A DNA stretch of 64,000 bases from Streptomyces violaceusniger Tu 4113 (GTDB lineage: Bacteria; Actinomycetota; Actinomycetes; Streptomycetales; Streptomycetaceae), in assembly GCF_000147815.2 (NCBI RefSeq), contig NC_015957.1, forward strand, positions 7,068,001 to 7,132,000, read 5' to 3'. Each line of letters starts with the position of its first letter. The first letter of the stretch is position 1. A program made the position numbers and the translations under genes. This document shows positions 36,855 to 45,453 of the stretch, piece by piece. The notes under the pieces were generated by a model. The model was given only the letters and a program-made list of their open reading frames with translations, was not told the origin of the DNA and made no database searches.

Positions 36855-37027
36855 CCGCGTACGGCAGCGCCACGGGAACCGGGGGCGGCTTCCGCGTCAC
36901 CTGATACCCCTGTGATGATCACTCGGGTAGAGTCCCTGCACACCTGCGGACCCCGCCAGGCCCCTACGACCTGCAGTGACGCATTGATGAACGGCACACG
37001 ATCAGCCCTCATGCGCAGGAGGCCGTC

Positions 37028-37813
37028 ATGTCCCCCCAATCCGTCCTCGCCGCCCTGACCACCGGGTTGCGAAGTGGTGCCATCGAAGTCGTCGACCTCA
37101 CCTCACCGCTGTCGTCCTCCACACCGGTAATCCAGTTGCCCTCCGAGTTCGGCCAGACCGCGGTGTTCGAACTGGAGGAGATCAGCAGGTACGACAACCG
37201 GGGACCGGCCTGGTACTGGAACAACTTCCGCAGTGGTGAGCACACGGGCACGCACTTCGACGCACCGAACCACTGGGTCACCGGGAAGGACCTCACCGAC
37301 GTGGCGTCGGTTCCGGCAGGCCGGCTGATCGCACCGGCGGCCGTGCTGGACTTCTCCGCCGAGGTGGAGGCGGACCCCGACTTCCTGGTCGAGGTGGAGC
37401 ATGTGAAGGCATGGGAGGCCGAGAACGGGCCGCTGCCCGAGGGTGGCTGGCTGCTGGTGCGTACCGGGTGGGACGCCCGTTCGCACGCGCAGGAGCCGTT
37501 CCTCAACGCCGACGCGAGCGGCCCGCACACCCCTGGCCTGTCGCCGGAATGCGCTCGGTGGGTGGCGGAGGAGTCGCCGGTGATCGGCCTCGGTGTCGAA
37601 ACGGTGGGCACCGACGCCGGGCAGGCGCCTTCGTTCGACCCGGCCTTCCCGTGTCACTCCTATCTCATGGGCAGTGACAAGTACGGGCTGACGCAGTTGC
37701 AGAATCTCTCGGCGCTGCCACCGACCGGCGCCGTCATCATCGCGGGGCCGTTGCCCATCGTCACCGGATCCGGGGCTCCCGCACGGGTGCTCGCGCTGGT
37801 GGAGCGGTCATGA
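37028..37813 (+). CDS. Cyclase-family (kynurenine formamidase-like) metal hydrolase
   Basis: 261 residues. The family metal motif HxGTHxDAPxH appears as EHTGTHFDAPNHW (~residue 73). Further marks are LLVRTGWD and GLGVETVGTDAGQA. Members hydrolyse formylkynurenine, isatin or related cyclic or N-acyl compounds. AGGAGG precedes the ATG. The stop overlaps the start of the ThDP enzyme (ATGA), so the two proteins are made together and very likely act in one pathway. Confidence 0.87.
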   Translation: MSPQSVLAALTTGLRSGAIEVVDLTSPLSSSTPVIQLPSEFGQTAVFELEEISRYDNRGPAWYWNNFRSGEHTGTHFDAPNHWVTGKDLTDVASVPAGRLIAPAAVLDFSAEVEADPDFLVEVEHVKAWEAENGPLPEGGWLLVRTGWDARSHAQEPFLNADASGPHTPGLSPECARWVAEESPVIGLGVETVGTDAGQAPSFDPAFPCHSYLMGSDKYGLTQLQNLSALPPTGAVIIAGPLPIVTGSGAPARVLALVERS

Positions 37814-39450
37814 AGGTCGCGGAAGCCGTTGGCCGGGCGCTGTCCGCGGCAGGTGTCGACCACGTGTTCGGCGTGGTCGGCTCGGGCAACTTCCATCTGA
37901 CCAATGCCATGGTGGCGGCGGGTACCCGGTTCGTCGCCGCACGCCATGAGGGCGGCGCGGCCACGATGGCGGATGCCTACGCGCGGATGAGCGGCACAGT
38001 GGCCGCGCTGACCGTGCATCAGGGGTGCGGCCTGACCAACGCCATCACCGGTATCGGCGAGGCGGCCAAGAGCCGTACGCCGCTCCTCGTGCTGGCGGCC
38101 GAGGCCACCGAGCCGAGGTCCAACTTCTCCGTCGACCAAGAGGCGCTGGCACACGCCGTGGGCGCGGTCACGGCGCGTGTGACGTCGGCGGAGGACGCGG
38201 TCGAGCAAGCCTGCACCGCGGTGCGACGCGCCCTGCACGAACGGCGCACCGTGCTGCTCAACCTCCCGTTGGACGTGCAGGCCCTGGACGCACCCGACGA
38301 CGCACCGGCCCTGGCCGCGCCGCCGCCCGAACGGACCGCGGTCGAGCCGGTGCCGGACGACGTGGCGGCGCTGGCGCAGGTGCTCGACCGGTCACGACGT
38401 CCGGTCTTCGTGGCCGGCCGGGGATCGCGCGCGCCCGGCGCCCGGGATGCCCTCGTGGCACTCGCCGAGCGCCACGGTGCGCTGCTCGCCACGTCGGCCG
38501 TCGCCCGCGGACTGTTCCACGACGACCCGTGGTCGCTCGATGTGTCCGGCGGCTTCTCGTCCCCCCTTACGGCGGAGCTGATCCAGGGGGCGGACCTGAT
38601 CGTGGGCTGGGGCTGCGCGCTGAATATGTGGACGATGCGGCACGGTCGGCTGATCGGTCCGGACGCCACCGTCGCACAGGTCGACGACGAGGCCTCGGCA
38701 CTCGGTGTGCACCGGGAGGTGCACCTCGGCGTCACCGGCGATGTGGAACTCACGGCACGGCAGGTGCTCGATACGCCCGGACGGCAACGGGAGGGTTACC
38801 GGACCGCCGGCATCGGGGCGGCCATCGCCGCACGGGTGCGGTGGCGGGATGTGCCGTACGAGGACGAGAGCAGCCGTGAACGGATCGACCCGAGGACGCT
38901 GAGCATCGCGCTCGACGACATCCTCCCCGCCGAGCGGGTGATGGGCGTGGACTCCGGAAACTTCATGGGCTACCCGACCATGTACCTGTCCGTGCCGGAC
39001 CACGACGGCCTGTGCTTCACCCAGGCGTTCCAGTCGATCGGCCTGGGCCTTGCCACGGCCATCGGCGCGGCACTGGCGCGGCCGGACCGGCTGCCCGTGG
39101 CCGCGCTCGGCGACGGTGGCGCGCTGATGAGCGCTGCCGAACTCGACACCGTACGCCGTCTCGGGCTGCCGATGGTGGTCGTCGTCTACAACGACGACGC
39201 CTACGGAGCGGAGGTGCACCACTTCAAGCCCGACGGGTATCCGCTCGACACGGTCGAGTTCCCGCCGACGGACATCGCCGCCGTGGCGCGAGGGTACGGC
39301 TTCGAGGCGGTGACCGTACGCACACCCGCGGACCTCAAGGCCGTCGAGGACTGGGTCGCCGGACCACGATCCGCGCCACTCCTCATCGATGCCAAGGTGG
39401 TCGGCGATCACGGGGCCTGGTGGCTGGAAGAGGCGTTCCGCGGACACTGA
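37810..39450 (+). CDS. Thiamine-diphosphate-dependent enzyme (acetolactate-synthase-like)
   Basis: 546 residues. Three-domain ThDP architecture: the N-terminal Pyr domain with the catalytic Glu in RHEGGAATMADAYAR, a middle nucleotide-binding-like domain (VAGRGSRAPGARDAL), and the C-terminal PP domain with the metal motif GDGGALMSAAELDT to VYNDDAYGAE. The family contains decarboxylases, lyases and hydrolases; the substrate cannot be told from motifs. Pairing with a cyclase-type hydrolase by translational coupling is informative: a ring is probably opened or closed by one and a 2-oxoacid or 1,3-diketone handled by the other (inference). Confidence 0.87.
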   Translation: MKVAEAVGRALSAAGVDHVFGVVGSGNFHLTNAMVAAGTRFVAARHEGGAATMADAYARMSGTVAALTVHQGCGLTNAITGIGEAAKSRTPLLVLAAEATEPRSNFSVDQEALAHAVGAVTARVTSAEDAVEQACTAVRRALHERRTVLLNLPLDVQALDAPDDAPALAAPPPERTAVEPVPDDVAALAQVLDRSRRPVFVAGRGSRAPGARDALVALAERHGALLATSAVARGLFHDDPWSLDVSGGFSSPLTAELIQGADLIVGWGCALNMWTMRHGRLIGPDATVAQVDDEASALGVHREVHLGVTGDVELTARQVLDTPGRQREGYRTAGIGAAIAARVRWRDVPYEDESSRERIDPRTLSIALDDILPAERVMGVDSGNFMGYPTMYLSVPDHDGLCFTQAFQSIGLGLATAIGAALARPDRLPVAALGDGGALMSAAELDTVRRLGLPMVVVVYNDDAYGAEVHHFKPDGYPLDTVEFPPTDIAAVARGYGFEAVTVRTPADLKAVEDWVAGPRSAPLLIDAKVVGDHGAWWLEEAFRGH

Positions 39451-39491
39451 GCCATCGGGACCGCGTGGCTTCCCGCCCCCGTGACGCCTGT

Positions 39492-39731
39492 CTAGAACGG
39501 CATGCGGCCTCGGGCCCGCCGTCCGGCGGAGCCGCTGCGGCCGACCGCCTTGGAGCTGCTGCGGAAGGGCTTGCTGAGGATCCGCCCCAGGATGCCGGGG
39601 GCCTTGCCGCCGGCGCGTGATCCGGCGCCCAGGGTGCGCTGGGTGCCCCGTTCGGGGTGCCGGGACAGGCGCGGGACCAGGAAGGCCAGCACGGCCAGTA
39701 GGACGCAGATGCCAACAATGCCGAAAATCAT
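39492..39731 (-). CDS. Small DUF6411-like membrane protein
   Basis: 79 residues: a single N-terminal membrane helix (FGIVGICVLLAVLAFLVP) followed by a basic Gly/Ser/Arg-rich tail (LGAGSRAGGKAPG, PFRSSSKAVGRSGSAG). This matches small actinobacterial proteins I recall as DUF6411. The ATG at 39731 has GGAGGAG at proper distance; another ATG at 39749 would add six residues. Function unknown. Confidence 0.75.
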   Translation of the reverse strand: MIFGIVGICVLLAVLAFLVPRLSRHPERGTQRTLGAGSRAGGKAPGILGRILSKPFRSSSKAVGRSGSAGRRARGRMPF

Positions 39732-39864
39732 GGCGAAGTACTCCTCCATACGAAGTGTGCCCGCCGAGTACCCCGCCCGCCCGATCGCATGCGCCACGGC
39801 CCGGCCGACAGCACCGATGCGTTTTCGGCGTCGGGTGCTGTCGGCCGGCGCCGACACCGAGGGT

Positions 39865-40980
39865 CTACGACACGACAGCGCCACCGGCGTGTTGCTCGTT
39901 GTTCTCCAACTCCTCCGGCGGATGGCTGAGCTGCTCGCGCAGGTAGTTCCAGACCACCGCGATCAGCGCGGCAACCGGTACGGCGAGCAGACTGCCCACG
40001 ATCCCGGCCAGGCTGCTGCCCAACGTCACCGCCAGCAGGATGACTGCCGCGTGCAGGCCGAGCCCGCGGCTTTGGATCATGGGCTGGAACACATTGCCCT
40101 CCAGTTGCTGCACCACGACGATGATCGCCAGCGCGATCAGCGCGTCCGTCGAGCCGTTGGACACCAACGCGATGAGCACCGCGACCCCACCCGCGAACAA
40201 GGCCCCCACAATGGGCACGAACGCGCAGATGAAGGTCAGGACCGCCAGCGGCAGCACCAGCGGTACTCCCAAGGCCCACAGACCGAGTCCGATGAACACG
40301 GCGTCGAGCAGGCCGACCAACGCCTGGGAACGCACGAAGGCACCCAGGGTGTCCCAACCGCGCGCGGCCACCACGGGGATGTCGGTGGCGAGCCGACCGG
40401 GCAGTTGGCGGGTGAGCCACGGCAGGAACCGCGGACCGTCCTTGAGGAAGAAGAACATCAAGAAGAGCGCGAGGACGGCGGTGACCACACCATCGATCAC
40501 CGTGCTCACCCCCGTGACGATAGTGGTGACCAAGCTGCCGGCACTGCTCTGCAGCCGGTCGGCCGCGGTGTCGGTGGCCTTGGTGATCTGGGCATCGCTG
40601 ATGTTCAGCGGCGGCCCGGAGGCCCATTCACGCACCTGTTGGATGCCTTCGGTCACACGGTCGGTCAGTTCGCCGGACTGGGACGCCACCGGTACCGCGA
40701 TCAGCGCCACGATGCCCGTGACGACCAGGAGGAACAACACGGTCACGGCCGAGGCGGCCAGCGCGGGCGGCCACCCGAGCCCCCGCAGAACGCGGGCCAG
40801 GGGCCAGGTCAGCGTCGTCAGGAGCAGGCCGACGACGAGTGGCCAGACCACCGACCACATCTGGCCCAGGCCCCACAGGACCACCGTGGTCATAAGGAGG
40901 ACCAGAAGCAACTCAAGGGAGACACGCGCCGATTGGCGGAGCGCGACGCGGGTTTTCGCTGAACTCAACGTGGGAGGCAT
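39865..40980 (-). CDS. AI-2E family (PerM/TqsA-like) membrane transporter
   Basis: 371 residues, about eight membrane helices. Family marks: SVVWPLVVGLLLTTLTWPLA, a long extracytoplasmic middle segment (residues ~95-165), VLALFLMFFFLKDGPRFLPW, and the C-terminal FICAFVPIVGALFAGG and QQLEGNVFQPMIQS. Homologues export small metabolites or ions; only a few have known substrates. The ATG at 40980 was selected over the much longer upstream frame, which has non-coding composition. Confidence 0.88.
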   Translation of the reverse strand: MPPTLSSAKTRVALRQSARVSLELLLVLLMTTVVLWGLGQMWSVVWPLVVGLLLTTLTWPLARVLRGLGWPPALAASAVTVLFLLVVTGIVALIAVPVASQSGELTDRVTEGIQQVREWASGPPLNISDAQITKATDTAADRLQSSAGSLVTTIVTGVSTVIDGVVTAVLALFLMFFFLKDGPRFLPWLTRQLPGRLATDIPVVAARGWDTLGAFVRSQALVGLLDAVFIGLGLWALGVPLVLPLAVLTFICAFVPIVGALFAGGVAVLIALVSNGSTDALIALAIIVVVQQLEGNVFQPMIQSRGLGLHAAVILLAVTLGSSLAGIVGSLLAVPVAALIAVVWNYLREQLSHPPEELENNEQHAGGAVVS

Positions 40981-41069
40981 GAGGCCACCCGTACCCCATG
41001 GCCATTGCCGCTGTCCAGGCGCACCCTCGACGGGAGGCCACACCGCCGCTGTCCACGAGGACTGACGGC

Positions 41070-41232
41070 CGGTGACCTCTTCCGGGACTCGGGCGCGGTG
41101 AGCGTGTTGCGCGCCTGTTCCTGTGCGGAGTTGACGTCGAGGTGGCCGTGGATGCGCGATACGGATCTCGATGGCGCCGTAGGAGGTGTGCAACTCGACG
41201 TGCCGCAGGCGGGTTGGGCGATGCGCAGGGTG
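41070..41232 (-). pseudogene. Possible frameshifted remnant of a DUF4097 (adhesin-like beta repeat) gene
   Basis: Reading leftward, one frame gives LRIAQPACG, the next HVELHTSYGAIEIRI, and then the first frame again HGHLDVNSAQEQARNTL. Put together they resemble the last beta-strands of DUF4097-type proteins, where the words lie in one frame. Two frame changes and no start or stop suggest a decayed fragment. The rest of the 40981-41326 gap holds nothing recognisable. Confidence 0.4.
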
Positions 41233-41326
41233 CCGTGGGCGTCGGTGGCGGTGTCCGATCCCGCCCCGCCTGCCAGATCGTCCGAATATCACCTGGGCAA
41301 CAGGTCAGTCGGGCCTCCGTGGCCTC

Positions 41327-42439
41327 TCAGCCTGCGTGGAGGACCCTGAAGCGATCGGGGTCCGCCGGATCCCGATCAACGACCTGGACGGGCGCCCAAG
41401 CCCATTGCCACACGCTGATGCCCGGCGTACGGGAGAACTGGATCTGCCCGCGGGTGCCCTCGACTGCGACGCGCGGCCAGGCTTCGGCCGTGCGCGCCCG
41501 GTCCACGCCGTGCGAACGCAGCACCTCGGCGAGGACGGCGACCGTGTCGTAGCCCTCGAAGGCGACGAAGGAGGGCGCTTCGGCCAGCCGCTCGCTAAGA
41601 GCCGTCTCGACGCGTGCACCGAGTGGGCTGAGGCGCTCGGGCAGGTAGCGCAGGAACGGGATCGCGGCGCTGTCGTCGCCCAGCAATTTCGCCCATTCGG
41701 CGAACTCCGGTTGCCCGGCCGGAGCACCCATCATCACGTTGGCGAGCCGCTCGTCGCGGCGGACAGCCTTGACGATCGACACTGCCGGCTCCGGGTGACC
41801 GACCAGAAGAAGGAGTGCCGACGCGCGATGGTCGGCGAGTTCGTCGCACACCGCCGTGGAGGTGAGCGCACTCATGTCGAGTTCGATGACGGTGCCGCCG
41901 CGTGGCGCGAGGTGGTCCCGCAGAATGCGGGTCCCGGATGCCCAGTAGACACTCGGCTGGGCCGCTACGGCGATGCGGCTGTGGCCCGCGCCGAGAAGGA
42001 AGTCCGCGTAGATCTGCCAGCCGTGGGACTGTGCCGGGGCGAGGCGCGCGACCCATTCCGTCGGCTGTTCGGTGAGCGCGTCGAGCACCGCTGACGAACA
42101 GAGGAACGGCAGGCCGAGGGCGTCGGCCCTGGCGGCAGCGGCGCGAGCGACGACGCTGTGGTACTCTCCCGCCACCGCGGCCACGCCCAGGCGAGCCAAT
42201 TCGTCGACGGCCGCCGCGGCCCTCTGCGGATCAGCCGCGGTGTCCCGGACCACCAGCTCGAGTGGTCTTCCAGCAATCCCGCCGGCGTCATTGACCTCGC
42301 GAACGGCCAACTCAAGCCCGGCGAGCAGATGTTGGCCTGCCTCGACCCAGCCAGGCCGAGTGAGCGGAACGAGTGCGCCGATCTGGACGGCTGACCCGTC
42401 AGTCGGCTCCGCTCCAGGCGGCGATGGTGGCGTATTCAT
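41327..42439 (-). CDS. Branched-chain-amino-acid-type substrate-binding protein (orphan, no signal peptide)
   Basis: 370 residues of the periplasmic-binding-protein type 1 (Peripla_BP_6) fold: QIGALVPLTRPGWVEAGQHL, AVREVNDAGGIAGRPLELVV and AAVAGEYHSVV are clear. The start at ATG 42439 gives no lipobox and no signal peptide, and no permease or ATPase genes are nearby. It may therefore be a cytoplasmic sensor or ligand-binding protein rather than a transport component. A hexamer repeat (42471-42497) lies just upstream. Confidence 0.78.
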   Translation of the reverse strand: MNTPPSPPGAEPTDGSAVQIGALVPLTRPGWVEAGQHLLAGLELAVREVNDAGGIAGRPLELVVRDTAADPQRAAAAVDELARLGVAAVAGEYHSVVARAAAARADALGLPFLCSSAVLDALTEQPTEWVARLAPAQSHGWQIYADFLLGAGHSRIAVAAQPSVYWASGTRILRDHLAPRGGTVIELDMSALTSTAVCDELADHRASALLLLVGHPEPAVSIVKAVRRDERLANVMMGAPAGQPEFAEWAKLLGDDSAAIPFLRYLPERLSPLGARVETALSERLAEAPSFVAFEGYDTVAVLAEVLRSHGVDRARTAEAWPRVAVEGTRGQIQFSRTPGISVWQWAWAPVQVVDRDPADPDRFRVLHAG

Positions 42440-42470
42440 GTGTTGGCGTCTCCCGAGCGACGAATCGGTT

Positions 42471-42497
42471 GCGGTCGCGGTCGCGGTCGCGGTCGCC
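42471..42497. repeat. Hexanucleotide tandem repeat (GGTCGC, about 4.5 copies)
   Basis: GCGGTC units run head to tail upstream of the substrate-binding-protein start codon. Such short repeats can change length by slippage and might affect expression. Confidence 0.7.
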
Positions 42498-42669
42498 AGG
42501 ATCGCAGAGTGATCGTCAGTGGCGCCGAGAGAAGCCGAGCCAAGAATGCCCGACTCCGGCACCCCGCCCCGTAGCCGCCGGCCTCACCACGCGCCCCGCA
42601 AGCGGCCCGAGAGAGGAGGCACCACGGCAAGAGCGATGAGTTCTGGTGGCCGATCGAGTCTGCCCTGAC

Positions 42670-43284
42670 ATGACTCGAATCATCGCTGACATCTCGGTTT
42701 CCCTCGACGGCTTCGTCACCGGGCCCGACCCCGGCCCGGACAACGGTCTGGGCACCGGCGGCGAGGCCCTGCACACCTGGGCGTTCTCCGAGGCCCCCGA
42801 CGACCGCCGGATCCTGCGCGAGGCCACCGCCCGCTCGGGCGCCGTCGTCCTCGGCCGCCGGCTCTTCGATATCGTGGACGGGCCGAACGGCTGGGACGAC
42901 ACGACCGGCTACGGCGCCGGCGAGGTCGGCAAGCCCGCGTTCATCGTCGTGACGAGCTCGCCGCCGGAGTCGGTGCGCCTCACCGACCTCGACTGGACGT
43001 TCGTCACCACCGGCCTGCCCGACGCCGTCAACGCCGCACGCGAACGCGCCGAGGCGGCATCGTCCGAGAGCGGCAAGGACCTCGACGCCTTCCTCATGGG
43101 CGGCGGCGCCACGATCCGCTCGGCGCTCGCCGCTGGTCTGGTGGACGAGCTGACGCTGCACCTCGCGCCCGTCGTACTGGGCACCGGAACGCCACTGTTC
43201 ACCGGCGGAGCGCCACGCACACTGGTGCAGCGGAGCGTGACCTCGACATCGACCGTGACACACCTGACCTACGACGTCCTCTGA
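42670..43284 (+). CDS. Dihydrofolate-reductase-fold protein (RibD C-terminal type)
   Basis: 204 residues. MTRIIADISVSLDGFVTGPD is the standard start of this family, followed by GAVVLGRRLFDIVDGPNGW, DAFLMGGGATIRSALAAGLV and DELTLHLAPVVLGTGTPLF. These proteins have the reductase domain of riboflavin biosynthesis but are usually stand-alone reductases of unknown substrate. The upstream in-frame ATG (42646) lacks family similarity. Confidence 0.88.
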   Translation: MTRIIADISVSLDGFVTGPDPGPDNGLGTGGEALHTWAFSEAPDDRRILREATARSGAVVLGRRLFDIVDGPNGWDDTTGYGAGEVGKPAFIVVTSSPPESVRLTDLDWTFVTTGLPDAVNAARERAEAASSESGKDLDAFLMGGGATIRSALAAGLVDELTLHLAPVVLGTGTPLFTGGAPRTLVQRSVTSTSTVTHLTYDVL

Positions 43285-43350
43285 CCCCTTCGACCGGGGC
43301 TGACGGAAAGCGGGCGCTTCCCATCGGGAAGCACGCGCCATGCGGCCATG

Positions 43351-43641
43351 TCAGCACGTATTGTCGGCCCGCCACGTGACCTTGTGCACGGTCGTCGGGT
43401 TGCAGAAGAACTGCTTACTCGCCTTGTCCCTCGTGACGCACCACCGTGCCGTCCACCGGGGTGGTGCCGTTGTCCAGGTAGGAGGTGTACTCCACGTCGA
43501 CGGCGCGGGACCCGGTGTTCTGGAACACGAACAGGCGCTGTTGGCGGCTGCCGACGCGCTGGGCACGGTGGCGGCGATGCCTGCGAAGGCGGCGGATAAG
43601 ACCACGAGAGCGAGGGAGCGCTTGCGGGGTCGGGATCCTAC
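43351..43641 (-). pseudogene. Small secreted-protein gene with two compensating frameshifts
   Basis: Reading leftward, frame A encodes a signal peptide (RKRSLALVVLSAAFAGIAAT, then VPSASAA). Near 43540 sense continues in another frame as LFVFQNTGSRAVDVEYTSYL and DNGTTPVDGTVVRHEGQGE, then TAA at 43415-43417. The last part, QFFCNPTTVHKVTWRADNTC and a TGA, is back in frame A. Codon use is good in each segment, so one gene of about 95 codons has two indels. No convincing start codon remains. A sequencing error is possible for a single base, less so for two. Confidence 0.65.
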
Positions 43642-43899
43642 GCGTCGGCCGAGATCATTCTCGCGAACCGCGGAGTGGGCTGGGGGCGCTGGCGTCCGCT
43701 TCGTTCCGTGGACTACGTTGTGGGCATGAATCCCGGGACGGCGTCGCGCCACGCACGGATTGGTGACCCGGTGCTCCGCTGAGCGCCGTACGGGCCGGTG
43801 CGGGCCCGCTCTTCGATCAAGGATCTTGCCCTGCCGCGCGGGCTCCGCCTCCGTCGTGTTGATCACAGGTTCCACACATCAACCACGACAGGAGAGTTC

Positions 43900-44652
43900 A
43901 TGCCCACCAAGACGCTGCTGATTCCCACCGCGGACGGCCAGGCCGACGCTTTCGCCGCCTTCCCCGACCGGGGCGGGCGGCACCCGGGGGTGCTGATGTA
44001 CTCGGACGCCTTCGGAGTGCGGCCCGCACTGCAGGAGATGGCCCGCGAGCTGGCCGGGCACGGGTACTACGTACTCGTCCCCAACTTCTACTACCGGCAC
44101 GGCCCGGCACCGGTGATCGAACTTCCCGAGCACATCGGAGAGGAGACCCGGCCCGCGGTCATCGGCCAACTGATGCCCTTGCTCGAGGCACACATCACCA
44201 CCGAACGTGTCCTGCGCGACGCCGACGCCTACCTCACCTTCCTCACCACCCAGCCCGAGGTCAGCGCCGGACCGGTCGCCGTGACCGGCTACTGCATCGG
44301 CACCCTCTTGGCGCTGCGCACCGCGGCGGCCCACCCCGGCCAAGTGGCCGCCGTCGCCGGATTCCACCCCGGTTTCGTGGTCACCGACGCGCCCGACAGC
44401 CCACACCGCCTCGTGCCCGAGCTCACCGCCGAAGTCCATCTCGGCCTCGCCGAAGGCGACTTGTCGCCCGAGGTCATCAGTGAGCTCTACCAGGCCCTGG
44501 ATGCCGGGGGTGTCGGCCACACCTGCGAGATCTACCCCGAGACCCTCCACGGCTTCACGATGTCCGACACCGATGCTTTCAGCGCCGCCGGGCTGAAGCG
44601 CCACTGGAACCGCCTGCTCGCTCTCCTGGACCGTACGCCGGCCACCGGCTGA
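43900..44652 (+). CDS. Dienelactone hydrolase family protein
   Basis: 250 residues, alpha/beta hydrolase. The nucleophile elbow is GYCIGTLLALR with Cys as the nucleophile, as in true dienelactone hydrolases. The C-terminal His lies in ETLHGFTMSDTDAF and the N-terminal Glu/Asp region in HPGVLMYSDAFGVRPA. Such enzymes open dienelactones in aromatic-ring breakdown or hydrolyse related esters. AGGAGA precedes the ATG. The convergent NTF2-like gene ends 18 bp away. Confidence 0.9.
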   Translation: MPTKTLLIPTADGQADAFAAFPDRGGRHPGVLMYSDAFGVRPALQEMARELAGHGYYVLVPNFYYRHGPAPVIELPEHIGEETRPAVIGQLMPLLEAHITTERVLRDADAYLTFLTTQPEVSAGPVAVTGYCIGTLLALRTAAAHPGQVAAVAGFHPGFVVTDAPDSPHRLVPELTAEVHLGLAEGDLSPEVISELYQALDAGGVGHTCEIYPETLHGFTMSDTDAFSAAGLKRHWNRLLALLDRTPATG

Positions 44653-44670
44653 GGCTCCGGCTGCCAAGTG

Positions 44671-45198
44671 TCAGTTGGCCCGGGCGAGTTGGTTCAGGGA
44701 TTGGGATCCGTCCAGAAGAGCGCGCGGAGTCGTGACGATGGGCAGCCGCTCCACGGTCGCGCGGTCCAGCAGGCCGACCTGGGCGAGCACGGCGGCTTGG
44801 TCCCAGTAGACGTGCTCGTACGCGACCGCGGTGCCCTCGAATCCCACGACAGCGATCACCGGGATGTCGACCTTCCTCCCCGTCGCGGCCACGCCGGGGA
44901 GGATCCAGGGGACCTCGATGTCGTGTGTGAACGAGAGCAGCAACTCGTCCACGACGGTCATATCGCCGACCGTCCGGCTGACCGACTCGATGTTCAGGTC
45001 GGCCGCGTTGCGTCCCACGAACCACGTTCGGTAGAAGGACCGGACACCCTCGAAGCCCGTACCGCCCATGCCCGTGGGCACATGCAGAACGGCGGGGTTG
45101 TCACTCATGGTCCGCATGGTGGCATCCACGTCCCGAGTCACGAACTCGGCCTGGGTGTGGGCCTGCCACTGACGCACCATCACTTCTGTATCCGCCAC
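44671..45198 (-). CDS. NTF2-like (SnoaL/ester-cyclase-type) protein
   Basis: 175 residues from a GTG at 45198 preceded by GGGG. The cone-shaped NTF2 fold is suggested by ADTEVMVRQWQAHTQAEF, DATMRTMSDNPAVLHVPTGM, FYRTWFVGRN and VDIPVIAVVGFEG. Related proteins are often found next to dienelactone hydrolase genes, as here (convergent). Catalytic role unproven. The same frame remains open far upstream through the antisense of the repeat protein; that extension is composition-driven and was rejected. Confidence 0.8.
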   Translation of the reverse strand: MADTEVMVRQWQAHTQAEFVTRDVDATMRTMSDNPAVLHVPTGMGGTGFEGVRSFYRTWFVGRNAADLNIESVSRTVGDMTVVDELLLSFTHDIEVPWILPGVAATGRKVDIPVIAVVGFEGTAVAYEHVYWDQAAVLAQVGLLDRATVERLPIVTTPRALLDGSQSLNQLARAN

Positions 45199-45453
45199 AC
45201 GATCCCCAATATCCGATTTGGCGCAGAATAGCACCATTCCCGGGGCGCTCATCCATGGCCGCGGCCGGCCGCCGTCGCCTCGTAAGTCCATATGCCTCGC
45301 GACCTCGCCCGCCGCGTGGTTGAGCCGAAGGGGTGGCCTCGGACGGGTGCGTTGAGCCATCCCGGTGACGGCGGGGCCAGGTCGGTTCCGCCGCGCCCGG
45401 ATGATGTCCGGGGTCAGGGGCCGGGCCCCGCACGGCAATGGAGACGGATCACG

